The notes: generated by a model from the letters alone, not told the origin. A stretch of 64,000 nt of DNA from Prochlorococcus sp. AG-311-J23 (GCA_003284375.1 QBVL01000002.1:96821-160820), one strand, 5' to 3'; positions 44,597 to 55,776 are shown, numbered from the stretch's first letter. Numbers and translations are program-made.

Positions 44597-44729
44597 AAAA
44601 ATTATTTTATAAGCTAATGCGCTTACTAAGAAAATAATAAGTTTGCACAATTGATGTTTTTTTTTTATCTTGTCATATTATCAAAACTGTAATAAAATAT
44701 AAAAAAAATTAGGATTTAAGGCTTTTACT

Positions 44730-45953
44730 TTGAGTGTAAATTCATCTTTAGATCTTCCAAGTAATATTGCGTTAGTACATGAATGGTTTACTCCCAGATC
44801 TAGTGGTGGGGCTGAGAATGTTGTTCAAGTGATTGATGATTTGTTAACTCAAATTTCATCACAACCAGAGCTTTTTTCTTTAGTTAATCAAGAGAACTTG
44901 CATGAAAATAGCTGGTTGTTTAAACGAAAAGTAAAAACTAGCTTTATTCAAAAATTACCATTCGGCATCTCACGTGTTCAACAATATTTACCCCTTATGC
45001 CTTTCGCAATAGAGCAGCTGGATCTAGAGGGATATCCATTAGTTATAAGCAGCAGTCATCTTGTAGCTAAGGGTATTTTGACTTCGCCTGATCAACTTCA
45101 TATTAGTTATGTCCATACACCTGTTAGATACGCTTGGGATCAAATGAATATATATTTGAAACGATCTTTTTTAAGAAGAATTGGATTAGGACCATTGATT
45201 AGATGGCAATTACATTCTTTGAGGCAATGGGACCAACTAAGTAGCTCAAGAGTAGATTATTTGCTGGCAAATTCAAATTTTACGGCAAAAAGGATTTGGA
45301 AGTATTGGAGAAGGCGCTCAGAGGTTCTACATCCACCTGTAGACGTAAATCGTTTCGAATGGAATAGGCCTAGAGAAGATTACTATCTAAGTGTCTGTAG
45401 ATTGGTTCCTAATAAAAGGGTTGATTTACTTGTTAGAGCTTTTAATAGGCTCCAATTACCTTTAATAGTTGTTGGCGAAGGGGTGGAAAAGGACTATTTA
45501 AAAAAACTTGCAGGCCCAACAGTTCAAATTATTGGTTTTCAAAGCAAAGAGAAGATTGAAAGTCTAATGAGCAGATGTAGAGCCTTTGTTTATTCAGGTA
45601 TTGAAGATTTTGGAATAGCTCCTGTTGAGGCAATGGCATCGGGAGCGCCTGTAATCGCTTTTGGTAAGGGAGGGGTTTTAGATACAGTTAGATGTTTTCA
45701 CGCTAATCCAAGCAAAGGAGCGACTGGCCTGTTGTTCCCTTCTCAGACAGTAAAGTCCTTGGTTGAAGCAATCGAATTTTTCAAAGAAAAGCAACTTTGG
45801 AGAGATTTAAATCCTGAATCAATTAGAGATTGGAGTAATTCTTTTTCTCAAGATTCTTTTAAAGATAGATTTGCAAAAACCATAAATAGAGCTTGGAGGG
45901 AGCATGTCAATTCTTGTGACATTGCTACTAGTGACCTTAGTTCTTCATCATGA
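44730..45953 (+). CDS. family 4 glycosyltransferase (surface polysaccharide)
   Basis: A 407-residue GT-B fold enzyme with start TTG. The N-terminal acceptor domain has HEWFTPRSSGGAENVVQVI and SYVHTPVRYAWDQM. The C-terminal donor domain has PVDVNRFEW, LSVCRLVPNKRVDLLVRAF, and the E-x7-E motif EDFGIAPVEAMASGAPVIAF. It adds a sugar to a lipid-linked oligosaccharide. Together with the sugar transferase downstream it suggests O-antigen or extracellular polysaccharide synthesis; the sugar is unknown. Confidence 0.9.
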   Translation: MSVNSSLDLPSNIALVHEWFTPRSSGGAENVVQVIDDLLTQISSQPELFSLVNQENLHENSWLFKRKVKTSFIQKLPFGISRVQQYLPLMPFAIEQLDLEGYPLVISSSHLVAKGILTSPDQLHISYVHTPVRYAWDQMNIYLKRSFLRRIGLGPLIRWQLHSLRQWDQLSSSRVDYLLANSNFTAKRIWKYWRRRSEVLHPPVDVNRFEWNRPREDYYLSVCRLVPNKRVDLLVRAFNRLQLPLIVVGEGVEKDYLKKLAGPTVQIIGFQSKEKIESLMSRCRAFVYSGIEDFGIAPVEAMASGAPVIAFGKGGVLDTVRCFHANPSKGATGLLFPSQTVKSLVEAIEFFKEKQLWRDLNPESIRDWSNSFSQDSFKDRFAKTINRAWREHVNSCDIATSDLSSSS

Positions 45954-46013
45954 AAATCTTAATTAAGTATGGTGTGAATTAAAAGGATTCCTGGCTTACT
46001 ACCTCATTAATTT

Positions 46014-46766
46014 GTGCAAACTAATCCTAGAAAATCTTTATTAAGATGGTCTGAGTTTCGTAAAGGCTCTCCAATAATTCCGTTTGAAGTCATCTCAAAA
46101 GAACCTTCCTCTTTGCTTGCTGTAGAAATAATAAGAAATCAAAGTCGATATGGACGCACATTAAAAAGGATTGGAGATATTATTTTTTCTTTTTTTGTTT
46201 TGATCTTAGGCTCACCAATATTTATCTTAATTGGAATATTAGTAAAGTTAAGTTCTCCAGGATCAGTTTTTTATATACAAAAAAGAGTAGGTAGAAACTA
46301 TAGAGAATTTGGATGTATAAAGTTTCGTACTATGTATAAAGATGCTGATGATTTACTTCCTAACTTGTTAGAGAAATATCCGCTTATGAGAAAGGAATTT
46401 GAAAAAGACTTTAAATTACGTCAAGATCCAAGAATAACAAAATTAGGAAGATTTCTTCGACGCTCTAGCTTGGATGAATTACCCCAATTCTTTAATATTT
46501 TAAAAGGGGAAATGAGTGTTGTTGGACCAAGACCAATAGTTAGTAATGAGATTGCTAAATACAGCCTTTTTATGGAAGAAGTTATATCAGTCAGGCCAGG
46601 ACTAACTGGACTATGGCAGGTTAGTGGTAGAAACAATCTGAGTTATAAAAAAAGGGTTGAATTAGACTTCTTTTATGCAAGAAATAGAAATTTTCTTCTT
46701 GATTTAGAAATCATTATTCTTACGTTGGGCGTTTTACTATTTCCAATGGATAGAGGTGCTTTTTGA
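46014..46766 (+). CDS. polyprenyl-phosphate sugar-phosphate transferase
   Basis: The initiating enzyme of polysaccharide synthesis: it loads the first sugar-phosphate from a nucleotide sugar onto undecaprenyl phosphate. 250 residues, start GTG. One membrane helix (IIFSFFVLILGSPIFILIG) preceded by the KRIGD motif, then KLSSPGSVFYIQKRVGRN, FGCIKFRTMYKDAD, RRSSLDELPQFFNILKGEMSVVGPRP, and RPGLTGLWQVSGRN. WcaJ/RfbP type, short form lacking extra N-terminal helices. 60 bp after the glycosyltransferase. Confidence 0.93.
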   Translation: MQTNPRKSLLRWSEFRKGSPIIPFEVISKEPSSLLAVEIIRNQSRYGRTLKRIGDIIFSFFVLILGSPIFILIGILVKLSSPGSVFYIQKRVGRNYREFGCIKFRTMYKDADDLLPNLLEKYPLMRKEFEKDFKLRQDPRITKLGRFLRRSSLDELPQFFNILKGEMSVVGPRPIVSNEIAKYSLFMEEVISVRPGLTGLWQVSGRNNLSYKKRVELDFFYARNRNFLLDLEIIILTLGVLLFPMDRGAF

Positions 46767-46768
46767 AT

Positions 46769-47773
46769 TTATAAATTTATAAATTTTATTATCAAGTAAA
46801 AACCTAGAACCCAAACCAGCTCAAGCTTAAGACTTAGATCCAGTATTTTCCTGACCGAATTAATACTTGCCATAGGGTATGTTTTTGCAATTATTGGCTT
46901 TAACCTTCTTTCTCCTTTGTAATAGTTAACCCCCCCCATTTTTACTTCGGCACAATAAGCAAATATTGCTTCAGAAATTCCTGAGTTTGGGGAAGAATCA
47001 ACAATTCCATCCTTCCAGGAATCTTTTATTGTTTTAAAAATTGACTGCTTTGATTTGCAGCAAAAAGGAAGCGTAATTAATACAATTCTTGAGGGTATCC
47101 ATACCATTAGATCATCGAGCTTCGCACCAGTAAAGCCCAGCCACTTTAATTTTCCCTCTTTGTATCCAATCATAGAATCAACAGTGCTAGAGGCTTTAAA
47201 CACCCATGCCATCGCCAATGGCCCTGGCATGGATTGATTGAATTCCCAGAAAATAGTTCCTAAAAACATCCAAAATAATGGGGCAAAAATACCATCTACA
47301 GAATTTTCACTTGCTGTTTCGGCTAAGGCTCTAAGGATTTCATTGGCGTCTAAATTCTCAACATCTCTACCAACTATAAGACTTAATTTTTTTCTTGAAT
47401 TAATAAGATTATCTCTATTATTTTCTTTGCTTATTAAATTTAGAACTTGTAAAATACTTTTATTAAGACTTTTTGAAGCAAGTGAACTACTTAGAATTAA
47501 AGAAAAAAAACATGTGCTGAAAATAGGATTATTTATTTGAAAAGATAAATATAATCTTTCTATAAGCCATCCAGACAAACCACTTAAGGCTATAACTACT
47601 AATGTAATCATAGCGCCTCCAATATATAATTTAGATTTATTTTCTTTTGCAATTCTCTCTGCTAATCCTTTTAAAAAATTAATAACCACACCCATAAATT
47701 GGACAGGATGTGGCAAGCTTTTGGGATCACCTATTAAAAGGTCAAGAATAACAGCAACTAAGATTAAGTGAAT
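46769..47773 (-). CDS. cobD: adenosylcobinamide-phosphate synthase (CbiB/CobD), non-standard start
   Basis: Joins the aminopropanol arm to cobyric acid in B12 synthesis. Conserved parts: LPHPVQFMG, LRALAETASENSVDGIFAPLFW, KASSTVDSMIGYK and DSSPNSGISEAIFAYC. The first ATG/GTG/TTG in frame is TTG 47716, but it would cut off VAVILDLLIGDP, the family's conserved N-terminus, which is encoded directly upstream in the same frame. Between the frame's stop (TAA 47791-47789) and that segment only ATC, ATT and similar codons occur. I therefore place the start at ATT 47773 (ATC 47776 also possible), 5 bp after the ilvC stop. About 334 residues, five or more membrane segments. Confidence 0.85.
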   Translation of the reverse strand: MHLILVAVILDLLIGDPKSLPHPVQFMGVVINFLKGLAERIAKENKSKLYIGGAMITLVVIALSGLSGWLIERLYLSFQINNPIFSTCFFSLILSSSLASKSLNKSILQVLNLISKENNRDNLINSRKKLSLIVGRDVENLDANEILRALAETASENSVDGIFAPLFWMFLGTIFWEFNQSMPGPLAMAWVFKASSTVDSMIGYKEGKLKWLGFTGAKLDDLMVWIPSRIVLITLPFCCKSKQSIFKTIKDSWKDGIVDSSPNSGISEAIFAYCAEVKMGGVNYYKGERRLKPIIAKTYPMASINSVRKILDLSLKLELVWVLGFYLIIKFINL

Positions 47774-47778
47774 GATAT

Positions 47779-48798
<1,020 letters not shown>

Positions 48799-48903
48799 TT
48801 AAGGCTGAGCTTACGAAATAGAGTGCTATTGAAACCACTTTCATTGATATATTTTTTTGACTATCAAGACAATTTAATTAATCAGAACGCCGAACTTTTC
48901 ATC

Positions 48904-49506
48904 TTAACTTTCACTTGGATGTGTAATTACTCGGTCGATTAGACCGTAATTTTTTGCTTCTTCCGCACTCAAAAAGTAATCACGATCAGTATCTTTCTCT
49001 ATCTTTTCAAATGTTTGTCCTGTCATCTCTGCCATGGATTTATTGAGCATTTCTTTAATTCTTAGAATTTCACGTGCTTCAATCTCAATGTCACTCGCTT
49101 GTCGTTGCGCAGTGCCGCCAAGTGGCTGGTGAATCATGATTCTGCTATGGGGTAATGCAAGTCTTTTGCCTTTTGTTCCTGCAGAGAGTAAAAAAGCACC
49201 CATCGAGGCCGCTAACCCAACACAAATAGTTACCAGGTCGCTTTTTACATATTTCATCGTGTCATATATAGCTAAACCTGCGGTTACGGACCCTCCAGGA
49301 CTGTTGATATATAGATAGATAGGCTTGCTACTATCTTCAGAATCAAGATAAAGCATCTGTGCTACAAGGCTATTTGCAATTCCATCGTTTACTTCTTGAC
49401 CAAGAAATAGAATTCTTTCCGCACCGAGTCTTGTATAAATATCAACCCATCTTTCGAATTGACTTCCTGGGAGACGGTATGGAACGCTTGGAGTACCTAT
49501 TGGCAT
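48904..49506 (-). CDS. clpP3: ATP-dependent Clp protease proteolytic subunit ClpP3
   Basis: 200-residue serine protease subunit. The catalytic Ser is in [19 protein letters not shown], His in [12 protein letters not shown], and the Asp in [11 protein letters not shown]. It is named clpP3 because it lies next to clpR, the pair that forms the mixed essential protease core in Synechococcus elongatus. clpR precedes it by 49 bp on the same strand, so they are co-transcribed. Confidence 0.93.
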   Translation of the reverse strand: MPIGTPSVPYRLPGSQFERWVDIYTRLGAERILFLGQEVNDGIANSLVAQMLYLDSEDSSKPIYLYINSPGGSVTAGLAIYDTMKYVKSDLVTICVGLAASMGAFLLSAGTKGKRLALPHSRIMIHQPLGGTAQRQASDIEIEAREILRIKEMLNKSMAEMTGQTFEKIEKDTDRDYFLSAEEAKNYGLIDRVITHPSES

Positions 49507-49555
49507 GACTGATTTCTGTTAGTAGTTGAGGATAATGATTTTAAAAATTTGTAAA

Positions 49556-50239
49556 CTAATTTGGTTCTGTGGGCAAAACTTTCTCGCCTGGTAAGTCTTT
49601 TCTACTTGCAAGAACGCGATCTATGATCCCATATTCAACTGCTTCATGAGGGTTCAAATAACTCATTCGATCCGAGTCTTTGGATAATTGATCGACTGAT
49701 CTTCCAGTGTTGTGACTAAGGATTTCTAGCATTGCTTTCTTATTGTGAATAACCTCATTCGCTCTGATTTGAATATCAGTTGCTTGGCCTTGAGCCCCAC
49801 TTCTAGGCTGATGAAGGACAATAGACGCATGAGGTAATGCTGCGCGTTGCCCTTTTGTTCCTGCTGAGAGTATTACTGCTGCGGTTCCCATTGCTTGACC
49901 TATGCAAATGGTATGCACTGGAGGCTTGACGTACCTGAGAGTGTCACAGATCGCAAAGGCTTCAGTTTCAAATCCGATTGCATCTCCTGTATACCAGCTC
50001 GTTCCAGTTGAGTTTATATAAAAGTAGATAGGTTTTTCAGAATTATCAAATTCCAGAAAAAGAAGTTGGGCAATAATCAGTTCAGTTACATCCATTCCGA
50101 GTTGCCTCTTGGCATCATCATCGGAAAATAATGGCAATCCTAAATAAACTATCCTTTCTTTTAGAAGAAGTGATGGTAAATCAGGTGGCGGAGTTCTCAT
50201 TACGGCAGAGTCGCCATAATATGGGGAAGATGCAGTCAT
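49556..50239 (-). CDS. clpR: ClpR, proteolytically inactive Clp subunit
   Basis: A 227-residue ClpP-like protein. In the active-site loop CIGQAMGTAAVILSAGTKG the catalytic Ser position is Gly when aligned with [11 protein letters not shown] of its neighbour. The surrounding structural parts (LPHASIVLHQPRSGAQGQ) are kept. ClpR subunits mix with ClpP3 to form the cyanobacterial and plastid Clp core and have a structural role. The longer N-terminus is typical. Confidence 0.93.
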   Translation of the reverse strand: MTASSPYYGDSAVMRTPPPDLPSLLLKERIVYLGLPLFSDDDAKRQLGMDVTELIIAQLLFLEFDNSEKPIYFYINSTGTSWYTGDAIGFETEAFAICDTLRYVKPPVHTICIGQAMGTAAVILSAGTKGQRAALPHASIVLHQPRSGAQGQATDIQIRANEVIHNKKAMLEILSHNTGRSVDQLSKDSDRMSYLNPHEAVEYGIIDRVLASRKDLPGEKVLPTEPN

Positions 50240-50283
50240 ATGGAGTTAAGTCTTCTTGAATCCGAGCCTAGCTAGATCTGGCC

Positions 50284-51387
50284 TTAAGATGCTTTTGTTT
50301 TTCCATATTTGTTCGGGGGCTGATCATTTGAAGCTTTACTAAAAACCATTCGGCCCGTGGGTGTTTGTAATGCTCCAGTCACAACTACGTCTATTCTTTT
50401 ACCGATCCATTGGAGCCCCTCCTCGATAACTACCATTGTGCCATCTTCAAGATAGGCAATACCTTGTGAGTTTTCCTTACCTTCTCTAACTACTTTTAAA
50501 CTTAACTTCTCACCAGGTTGAACTTCAGGCCTAATAGCAAGTACTAAATCACTTAAGTTGAGAACCTTTATTTCTTGGACTAAAGCTACTTGAGATAAGT
50601 TGTAATCGACCGTAATTAATATTCCTGAAATGTCTGAAGTTAATTTCAAAAGAATTTCATCAGTTCCTTCCCCTTCATATTTTGTACTGTTTATAACTAA
50701 TCTTCTTCCATAACTTTCTCTTAATTGGTTGAGCAGTTTTAGTCCTCTTCTTCCTTTTCCTCGTTTTTCGTTGTTACTTGAGTCAGCTAATTTTTGCAGC
50801 TCATCCATAACTGATTGGGCTACTATTATTTGCCCTTCTATTAATCCAAATCTGAGGAGGGACTGAATACGACCATCAATTATTACGCTAGTATCTAAAA
50901 CTTTTGCACTGGCTGGAGTTAAAATACCATCTGCCATCAACAAAGATTCCGTGCTATTGGGATTGAATAAACGTAAAACGGTTCGACCGTGAACATCGGC
51001 AAGGTTATATCCAAGTATTCCAAAAAATATGTTGCTAAGTACAGCAAATATAGGCTTTACAAAAAATAATTCAGCAGGTAAAGGTAAAAGAAGTACAGGT
51101 ACTAATAAAAGCGTTGCTGTGACAAGTCCAAGAACTATGCCAACAGATCTACTAAATATAAGATCTGTTGGCATAGTTCTTATTGTATTAGTTAATTTAT
51201 TTCTAAATTGCTGAAAAAGGAATGCTACTAAAAGACCTATAAGAGCAGTTAAACCTGATAAAGCAATTTTTAAATTTCTTAAATTAGTTATATGATCTAA
51301 AGTTTCTTGAGGTAACCAACTCACTCCAATCCATCCGGTGATTGCACCTGATATGAGAAATAAAATCAGAATAACTAAGTCTGCCAT
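50284..51387 (-). CDS. membrane-anchored PIN/TRAM domain protein (YacL-like)
   Basis: A 367-residue protein. About four membrane helices at the N-terminus (LVILILFLISGAITGWIGVS, LSGLTALIGLLVAFLF, SVGIVLGLVTATLLLVPVLL and a fourth) are followed by a PIN ribonuclease-like domain (LDTSVIIDGRIQSLLRFGLI, VMDELQKLAD and TVDYNLSQVA, with acidic residues). The C-terminal TRAM-type domain is GIAYLEDGTMVVIEEG. Bacillus YacL is the best-known relative; its role is unclear. A perfect 21-bp inverted repeat lies within codons about 69-86. Confidence 0.88.
   Translation of the reverse strand: MADLVILILFLISGAITGWIGVSWLPQETLDHITNLRNLKIALSGLTALIGLLVAFLFQQFRNKLTNTIRTMPTDLIFSRSVGIVLGLVTATLLLVPVLLLPLPAELFFVKPIFAVLSNIFFGILGYNLADVHGRTVLRLFNPNSTESLLMADGILTPASAKVLDTSVIIDGRIQSLLRFGLIEGQIIVAQSVMDELQKLADSSNNEKRGKGRRGLKLLNQLRESYGRRLVINSTKYEGEGTDEILLKLTSDISGILITVDYNLSQVALVQEIKVLNLSDLVLAIRPEVQPGEKLSLKVVREGKENSQGIAYLEDGTMVVIEEGLQWIGKRIDVVVTGALQTPTGRMVFSKASNDQPPNKYGKTKAS
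51130..51181. repeat. perfect 21-bp inverted repeat inside the PIN/TRAM gene
   Basis: Arms 51130-51150 and 51161-51181 are exact reverse complements around a 10-base loop (ACTAAATATA). The arms are built on AACTATGCCAACAGATC. They encode residues about 69-86 of the protein (TIRTMPTDL and RSVGIV around IFS), in the loop before the third membrane helix. Confidence 0.95.
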
Positions 51388-51495
51388 ATATTCAGGTTAT
51401 GCTTGCTTTTCGTTTTTTACTAAAGCCTTATTTATTTTCAAAGATTTGGATTGGAAAAGTGACCGTTTATTTGGGTTTGTATATCTAGAGCTCAA

Positions 51496-52728
51496 ATGGT
51501 AGCCCCACCAAGAAGTGCATATTTGCATATACCCTTTTGCCATAAAAGATGTTTTTACTGTGATTTTTCCATTATCCCTTTAGGTGATAGCGCTCAAGCC
51601 CCAGGTAGTCCAGGGATAACTTCCATTAACGCATATTTGGATTTACTTCATAGAGAGATTTCAATTGCCCCCAAAGGTCCTGCCTTATCAACAATCTATT
51701 TTGGCGGTGGCACCCCTTCTTTATTAAAAAAAAATGAGGTGAGTGATTTGTTGATAAACCTTCAAAGAAAATTTGGATTTCAAGATGGTGCAGAGATAAC
51801 CATGGAGGTTGATCCAGCAACATTTTTTGAAAACGACCTTAATGGTTACATAGGAATTGGAATTAATAGATTTAGCTTGGGAGCGCAGGCATTTGATGAC
51901 ATTACTTTGGCTTCAATTGGCAGAAAACATAAGCGATCACAATTAATTGAGGCTTGTAATTGGATAAATAACTTATTTAAAAAAGGAATTCTAAGAAGCT
52001 GGAGTCTTGATTTGATTCAAAATCTTCCAGGATTAAATTTGTCCAAGTGGATTAAAGAGTTGGAACAAGCGGTTCTTACGGAGGCCCCTCATTTGTCAAT
52101 TTATGATTTAACTATCGAACCAGATACTGTTTTTGGGAGACTACATAAAAAAGGGAAGTTAAATATTCCAATTGATTCAGAAGCTCAACAAATAGATTTT
52201 GAAACCAATAGATTATTAAAAAGTAGAGGTTTCGCTAGATACGAGATTTCGAGTTATTCATTGCCTGGTCATGCCTCTAGACATAATCGTATGTATTGGA
52301 GTGGTTCTGGTTGGTGGGGTTTTGGAATGGGGGCTACAAGTGCTCCTTGGGGGGAAAGATTCTCTAGACCAAGAACAATTGCTGGATATAAAAAATGGCT
52401 TGAACAGCAAGAGAATCAGTTATTAGAAAAAACTTTGTTTAATGAAAAGTCAAAACCAATGCCATTGGATGAACTTCTAATGATTGGTCTCAGAAGACGT
52501 GAGGGTGTCCATCTGGAGGAATTTGCTAAAAATGCTGGATGGACAAAGAAAGAATGCGATAAGAATTTAAAATCACTGGAGAAATTTTGGCTAAATTTTA
52601 TAAATGAAGGATATCTATTAACAAACAATGGTAGGTATTTTTTAAGTGATCCAAAGGGGATGCAAATTAGCAATCAGATTTTGATTCAGATGTTTTTGTG
52701 GTGGGATTCACTTGATCTAGATCAATAG
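51496..52728 (+). CDS. hemW: radical SAM haem chaperone HemW (HemN-like)
   Basis: 410 residues. The radical SAM cluster motif is [16 protein letters not shown] (C-x3-C-x2-C) at the start, followed by [12 protein letters not shown] and a SAM-binding [14 protein letters not shown]. HemW lacks the extra Cys/N-terminal extension of true HemN and is now regarded as a haem chaperone, although many such genes are labelled oxygen-independent coproporphyrinogen oxidase. Its last 62 bp overlap the convergent panB gene. Confidence 0.9.
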   Translation: MVAPPRSAYLHIPFCHKRCFYCDFSIIPLGDSAQAPGSPGITSINAYLDLLHREISIAPKGPALSTIYFGGGTPSLLKKNEVSDLLINLQRKFGFQDGAEITMEVDPATFFENDLNGYIGIGINRFSLGAQAFDDITLASIGRKHKRSQLIEACNWINNLFKKGILRSWSLDLIQNLPGLNLSKWIKELEQAVLTEAPHLSIYDLTIEPDTVFGRLHKKGKLNIPIDSEAQQIDFETNRLLKSRGFARYEISSYSLPGHASRHNRMYWSGSGWWGFGMGATSAPWGERFSRPRTIAGYKKWLEQQENQLLEKTLFNEKSKPMPLDELLMIGLRRREGVHLEEFAKNAGWTKKECDKNLKSLEKFWLNFINEGYLLTNNGRYFLSDPKGMQISNQILIQMFLWWDSLDLDQ

Positions 52729-53485
52729 AATTAATCCATTCTTTTAGGGCATCGATGCAAATTTCTCTCCCTGCAAGTAAAGGTTTTGCAAAAGGAGGCT
52801 GTGCGATTGAAAGGCCAAGAATATCAGCTGTAACTCTTACCTGCCCATCACAATCAATGCCAGCTCCAATGCCAATTACAGGAATATCTAAATGTTTTTT
52901 TAATTGGCTGGCAATTTCTCCAGGGATATGTTCTAGAACTATTGCAAAACATCCTGATTCTTGAAGCATTTTTGAATCTTTAAAAATTTTTTCTTGACTA
53001 TCTTTATCCCTGGCTTGTGATTTATATCCAAGTTGATGAACTGACTGTGGTGTTAGGCCAAGATGGCCCATCACTGGGATTCCCACCCTAATAAGTCTTT
53101 TAATTACTAACAAAGTCTCAGGTTCTGCTCCTTCAAGTTTCACTGCTGAAGCAGAGGAGTTTTTCAGGAGAGTTCCAGCAGCTTCAACAGCCTTGTCTTC
53201 TCCACATTGATAACTTAGAAAAGGGAGATCACAAACCACTAAGGGTTGCTTGGCAAGAGGTTTACAAAAACCTCGACAAACAGCCTTTGTGTGATGAAGC
53301 ATTTGATCAAGTGTTACCGGAAGTGTCGTTGAGTGTCCCAATACAACCATTCCAAGTGAATCTCCCACTAGAACAACATCAGCTCCTGCGGCCTCGACAA
53401 TTGAGGATGAGATAGCATCCCAAGCAGTTAATACGGTTATCTGTTTACCCAACTTTTTAAAACTAACCAATTCTGTGGTTTGCAT
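52667..53485 (-). CDS. panB: 3-methyl-2-oxobutanoate hydroxymethyltransferase
   Basis: First committed step of pantothenate (vitamin B5) synthesis. 272-residue TIM barrel with [33 protein letters not shown] near the start (cited as residues ~19-51), [28 protein letters not shown], and [15 protein letters not shown]. About the last 10-15 residues ([11 protein letters not shown]) go past the usual end and lie antisense to the hemW 3' end, a 62-bp convergent overlap. Confidence 0.95.
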   Translation of the reverse strand: MQTTELVSFKKLGKQITVLTAWDAISSSIVEAAGADVVLVGDSLGMVVLGHSTTLPVTLDQMLHHTKAVCRGFCKPLAKQPLVVCDLPFLSYQCGEDKAVEAAGTLLKNSSASAVKLEGAEPETLLVIKRLIRVGIPVMGHLGLTPQSVHQLGYKSQARDKDSQEKIFKDSKMLQESGCFAIVLEHIPGEIASQLKKHLDIPVIGIGAGIDCDGQVRVTADILGLSIAQPPFAKPLLAGREICIDALKEWINSIDLDQVNPTTKTSESKSDC

Positions 53486-53530
53486 TTAATTCTTAATAAC
53501 GTGTTTAGGTATTGCTAGAATATTAATGAC

Positions 53531-53630
53531 TCGGCCCCATGCGGCTGTGACGCTCAAACCTGGTCAGGACCGGAAGGTAGCAGCCATACGGGATGCTCAA
53601 AGCAGGCGTGGACTCCGGGTCACCTTAATC
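53531..53630 (+). ncRNA. ffs: signal recognition particle RNA (small bacterial type)
   Basis: Holds the diagnostic SRP apical region CTGGTCAGGACCGGAAGGTAGCAGCC, given in two parts (53560-53572 and 53573-53585): the symmetric internal loop and the GGAA tetraloop closed by CC/GG. Flanking GTGAC (53547) and GTCAC (53619) pair to close the long hairpin. The RNA binds Ffh and helps target membrane proteins. It lies between panB and ftsZ on the opposite strand. Exact ends are approximate. Confidence 0.9.
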
Positions 53631-53648
53631 CATGAACATTAATAAGTT

Positions 53649-54758
53649 TCAACGATTTTGTCTTAGACGTAAAAAATCAGGGATTGAAGCACCTGCTTCC
53701 CTAGCTTCTGATTGTTCGTAAAGTGATTGAGGAGAAAGTCTTGCTCTAGTTCTTTCGTTTGAATAAATTTGATTACTGTCGAATCCAGTAGCAATAACAG
53801 TTACCTGAATCTCCCCCTCAAGTTTTTCATCAACAACTGTACCTACAATGATATTTGCCTCTGGATCTACAACATCGGATATAACTTCAGAAGCAGATGT
53901 CATATCTTCAAGAGTCATATCTTTGCCTCCAGTAATGTTTATCACACATCCTTTTGCACCATCTATTCTAGCGGCTTCTAAAAGAGGACTATTGATTGCT
54001 GCTTGAGCTGCTTCCAGAGCTCTTGACCTTCCAGAACCTAAACCAATGCCTAAAAGCGCACTACCAGCTTCCGTCATGACAGATCGCACATCAGCAAAAT
54101 CTACATTCACCAATCCAGGAAAAGTAATTATGTCGCTTATTCCTTGAACTCCTTTCATAAGAACATCATCAGCGCTTCTGAAGGCTTCTTGCAAAGGTGC
54201 TCCTGAAATTACGTCTTTTAATCTGTCGTTTGGAATAACGATTAACGTATCAACATTCTCTGCAAGCCTTGCGATACCTTCGTCAGCCTGTCTTAAGCGA
54301 CGTTTACCTTCAAAACTAAATGGTTTGGTAACTATTCCTACTGTCAAAGCTCCACTTTCTTTTGCAACTTGAGCGACGACAGGGGCTGCCCCAGTTCCAG
54401 TACCTCCTCCCATGCCAGCGGCAATAAATACTAGGTCTACTCCTTCTAAGGCTTGTTGAAGATCAGCTCTCGATTCTTCTGCGGCCTTTTGCCCAATACT
54501 TGGATTCCCCCCTGCCCCAAGCCCCCTAGTTAAGCTTTGGCCAAGCTGAACTCTGTGAGTAGCGGATGATTGAATAAGAGCTTGAGCGTCTGTGTTAAGC
54601 ACCCTATATGTGACTCCATCAAGATCACTATTAATCATTCGGTTGACGGCATTACTTCCTCCACCCCCAACGCCAATGACCTCAATACGTGCAGATTGAC
54701 TGGGTAGGATTCCTTCGTCCATGTTGAAACTAGATTTGTTTCCCATTCCCATCACCAT
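53649..54758 (-). CDS. ftsZ: cell division protein FtsZ
   Basis: Tubulin-like GTPase that forms the division ring. 369 residues. GTP-binding [16 protein letters not shown], the tubulin signature [16 protein letters not shown], and the T7 loop Asp in [10 protein letters not shown] are intact. The C-terminus [12 protein letters not shown] is the short conserved peptide that binds partners. ftsQ-type gene and ddl lie upstream on the same strand (157 bp to the former), a common division and cell-wall grouping. Confidence 0.97.
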   Translation of the reverse strand: MVMGMGNKSSFNMDEGILPSQSARIEVIGVGGGGSNAVNRMINSDLDGVTYRVLNTDAQALIQSSATHRVQLGQSLTRGLGAGGNPSIGQKAAEESRADLQQALEGVDLVFIAAGMGGGTGTGAAPVVAQVAKESGALTVGIVTKPFSFEGKRRLRQADEGIARLAENVDTLIVIPNDRLKDVISGAPLQEAFRSADDVLMKGVQGISDIITFPGLVNVDFADVRSVMTEAGSALLGIGLGSGRSRALEAAQAAINSPLLEAARIDGAKGCVINITGGKDMTLEDMTSASEVISDVVDPEANIIVGTVVDEKLEGEIQVTVIATGFDSNQIYSNERTRARLSPQSLYEQSEAREAGASIPDFLRLRQNR

Positions 54759-54915
54759 ATTCAGGATTAGAACTCTTTTCGGGCATTATGAACATCATCC
54801 ATGATTTCTGTTGGCTTACAGGTTCAAATTGATTAACAAATTAATTTCAATGATTGAACCTGAATTGAAATGTATATTTTGATGCCCTCTAAAATATTAT
54901 GTCATAGCAAGGCTT

Positions 54916-55776
54916 TCACCTCCCATCGTTAACGATTCTTTCTACTTTTAATTCTGGTTTAGTGGGATCTTTCAGATCTACAATTTTTACTTTTGTGTTG
55001 ATTAAAAGATTTGGCAATGATTTTTGTATCTGGTTGAGTTTGTTGATTTGCTCGATTAAGCGATCAGTTCCTGAGCCTAAAAGGACTGAATCGAAGTGCT
55101 CGGTTTTTAGGCTGATTTCTTGAAGAGGACTTATTATGATTTTTTGAAGAGGGCTTTGAAAAATCAATCTATTTTTTATTATTAGGATGATTTCTTTTCT
55201 TTTATTTGGATTCCAATTTTCAATTGATAATTTTATTTTATTTTGTTTTGATTTATTTACAAATTGAAGTGGTATCCAAGACCCTTCAATATCAATCATT
55301 CCTTTTTCAATATTGTTTGAAAAACCTCGATTTGCAAATGCGATTGGCTCTCTTTCTAAAACATTTATATAAATTTCTGGAGGGAAAAACTTTCGGCTTA
55401 CTGAAACTCCTTTAATAGGAAGCTTTTTTATTAAATAATATTCAACTTCTTTTGGATTTAATTCCAACAAATTTTTAGGATAAAAAATACTAGTGGTTTT
55501 TTTGATATCTTTTTTTGTTATTCCAGATAAACCTGTGACTTTAGTTTGATCAAAACTTATTGGTTTCCAAGCTTGGTTCGAAAATGTAAGAATTAGAAAA
55601 ATTGAAGTGCTAGTAAAAAAAAGTAATTGCCAAAGTTCAGTTAAAAAGTTTTTATTTTGATTAATAAACGAGACTTTTGCCGTTGATATTGGATTGTTTT
55701 TATGTGAGTTTCTGTCTTTTATTTTATGGGATTTCAAATGTCGCATCTTGCTTTGGACATAAGTTTGTCCATCCAT
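54916..55776 (-). CDS. ftsQ: FtsQ/DivIB-type cell division protein
   Basis: A 286-residue bitopic protein with a basic N-terminal tail, one membrane helix (LWQLLFFTSTSIFLILTF), then a POTRA-like domain (QTKVTGLSGITKKDIKK, NLLELNPKEVEYYLIKKLPIKGV and VSRKFFPPEIYINVLEREPI, the classic FtsQ pattern) and a C-terminal beta domain. Its position before ftsZ fits FtsQ. ATG 55746 (MRHLKSHK) is an alternative start that would shorten the overlap with the upstream 136-residue gene to 13 bp. Confidence 0.85.
   Translation of the reverse strand: MDGQTYVQSKMRHLKSHKIKDRNSHKNNPISTAKVSFINQNKNFLTELWQLLFFTSTSIFLILTFSNQAWKPISFDQTKVTGLSGITKKDIKKTTSIFYPKNLLELNPKEVEYYLIKKLPIKGVSVSRKFFPPEIYINVLEREPIAFANRGFSNNIEKGMIDIEGSWIPLQFVNKSKQNKIKLSIENWNPNKRKEIILIIKNRLIFQSPLQKIIISPLQEISLKTEHFDSVLLGSGTDRLIEQINKLNQIQKSLPNLLINTKVKIVDLKDPTKPELKVERIVNDGR

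Noticed and set aside
47238-47540. 100-codon plus-strand ORF antisense to cobD
   Set aside because: Leu/Ser-rich shadow frame opposite a well-conserved gene, with no start signal.
51029-51214. Plus-strand 61-codon ORF repeating RTMPTDL and RSVGIVL of the PIN/TRAM protein
   Set aside because: Again a mirror image of the inverted repeat within the real minus-strand gene.
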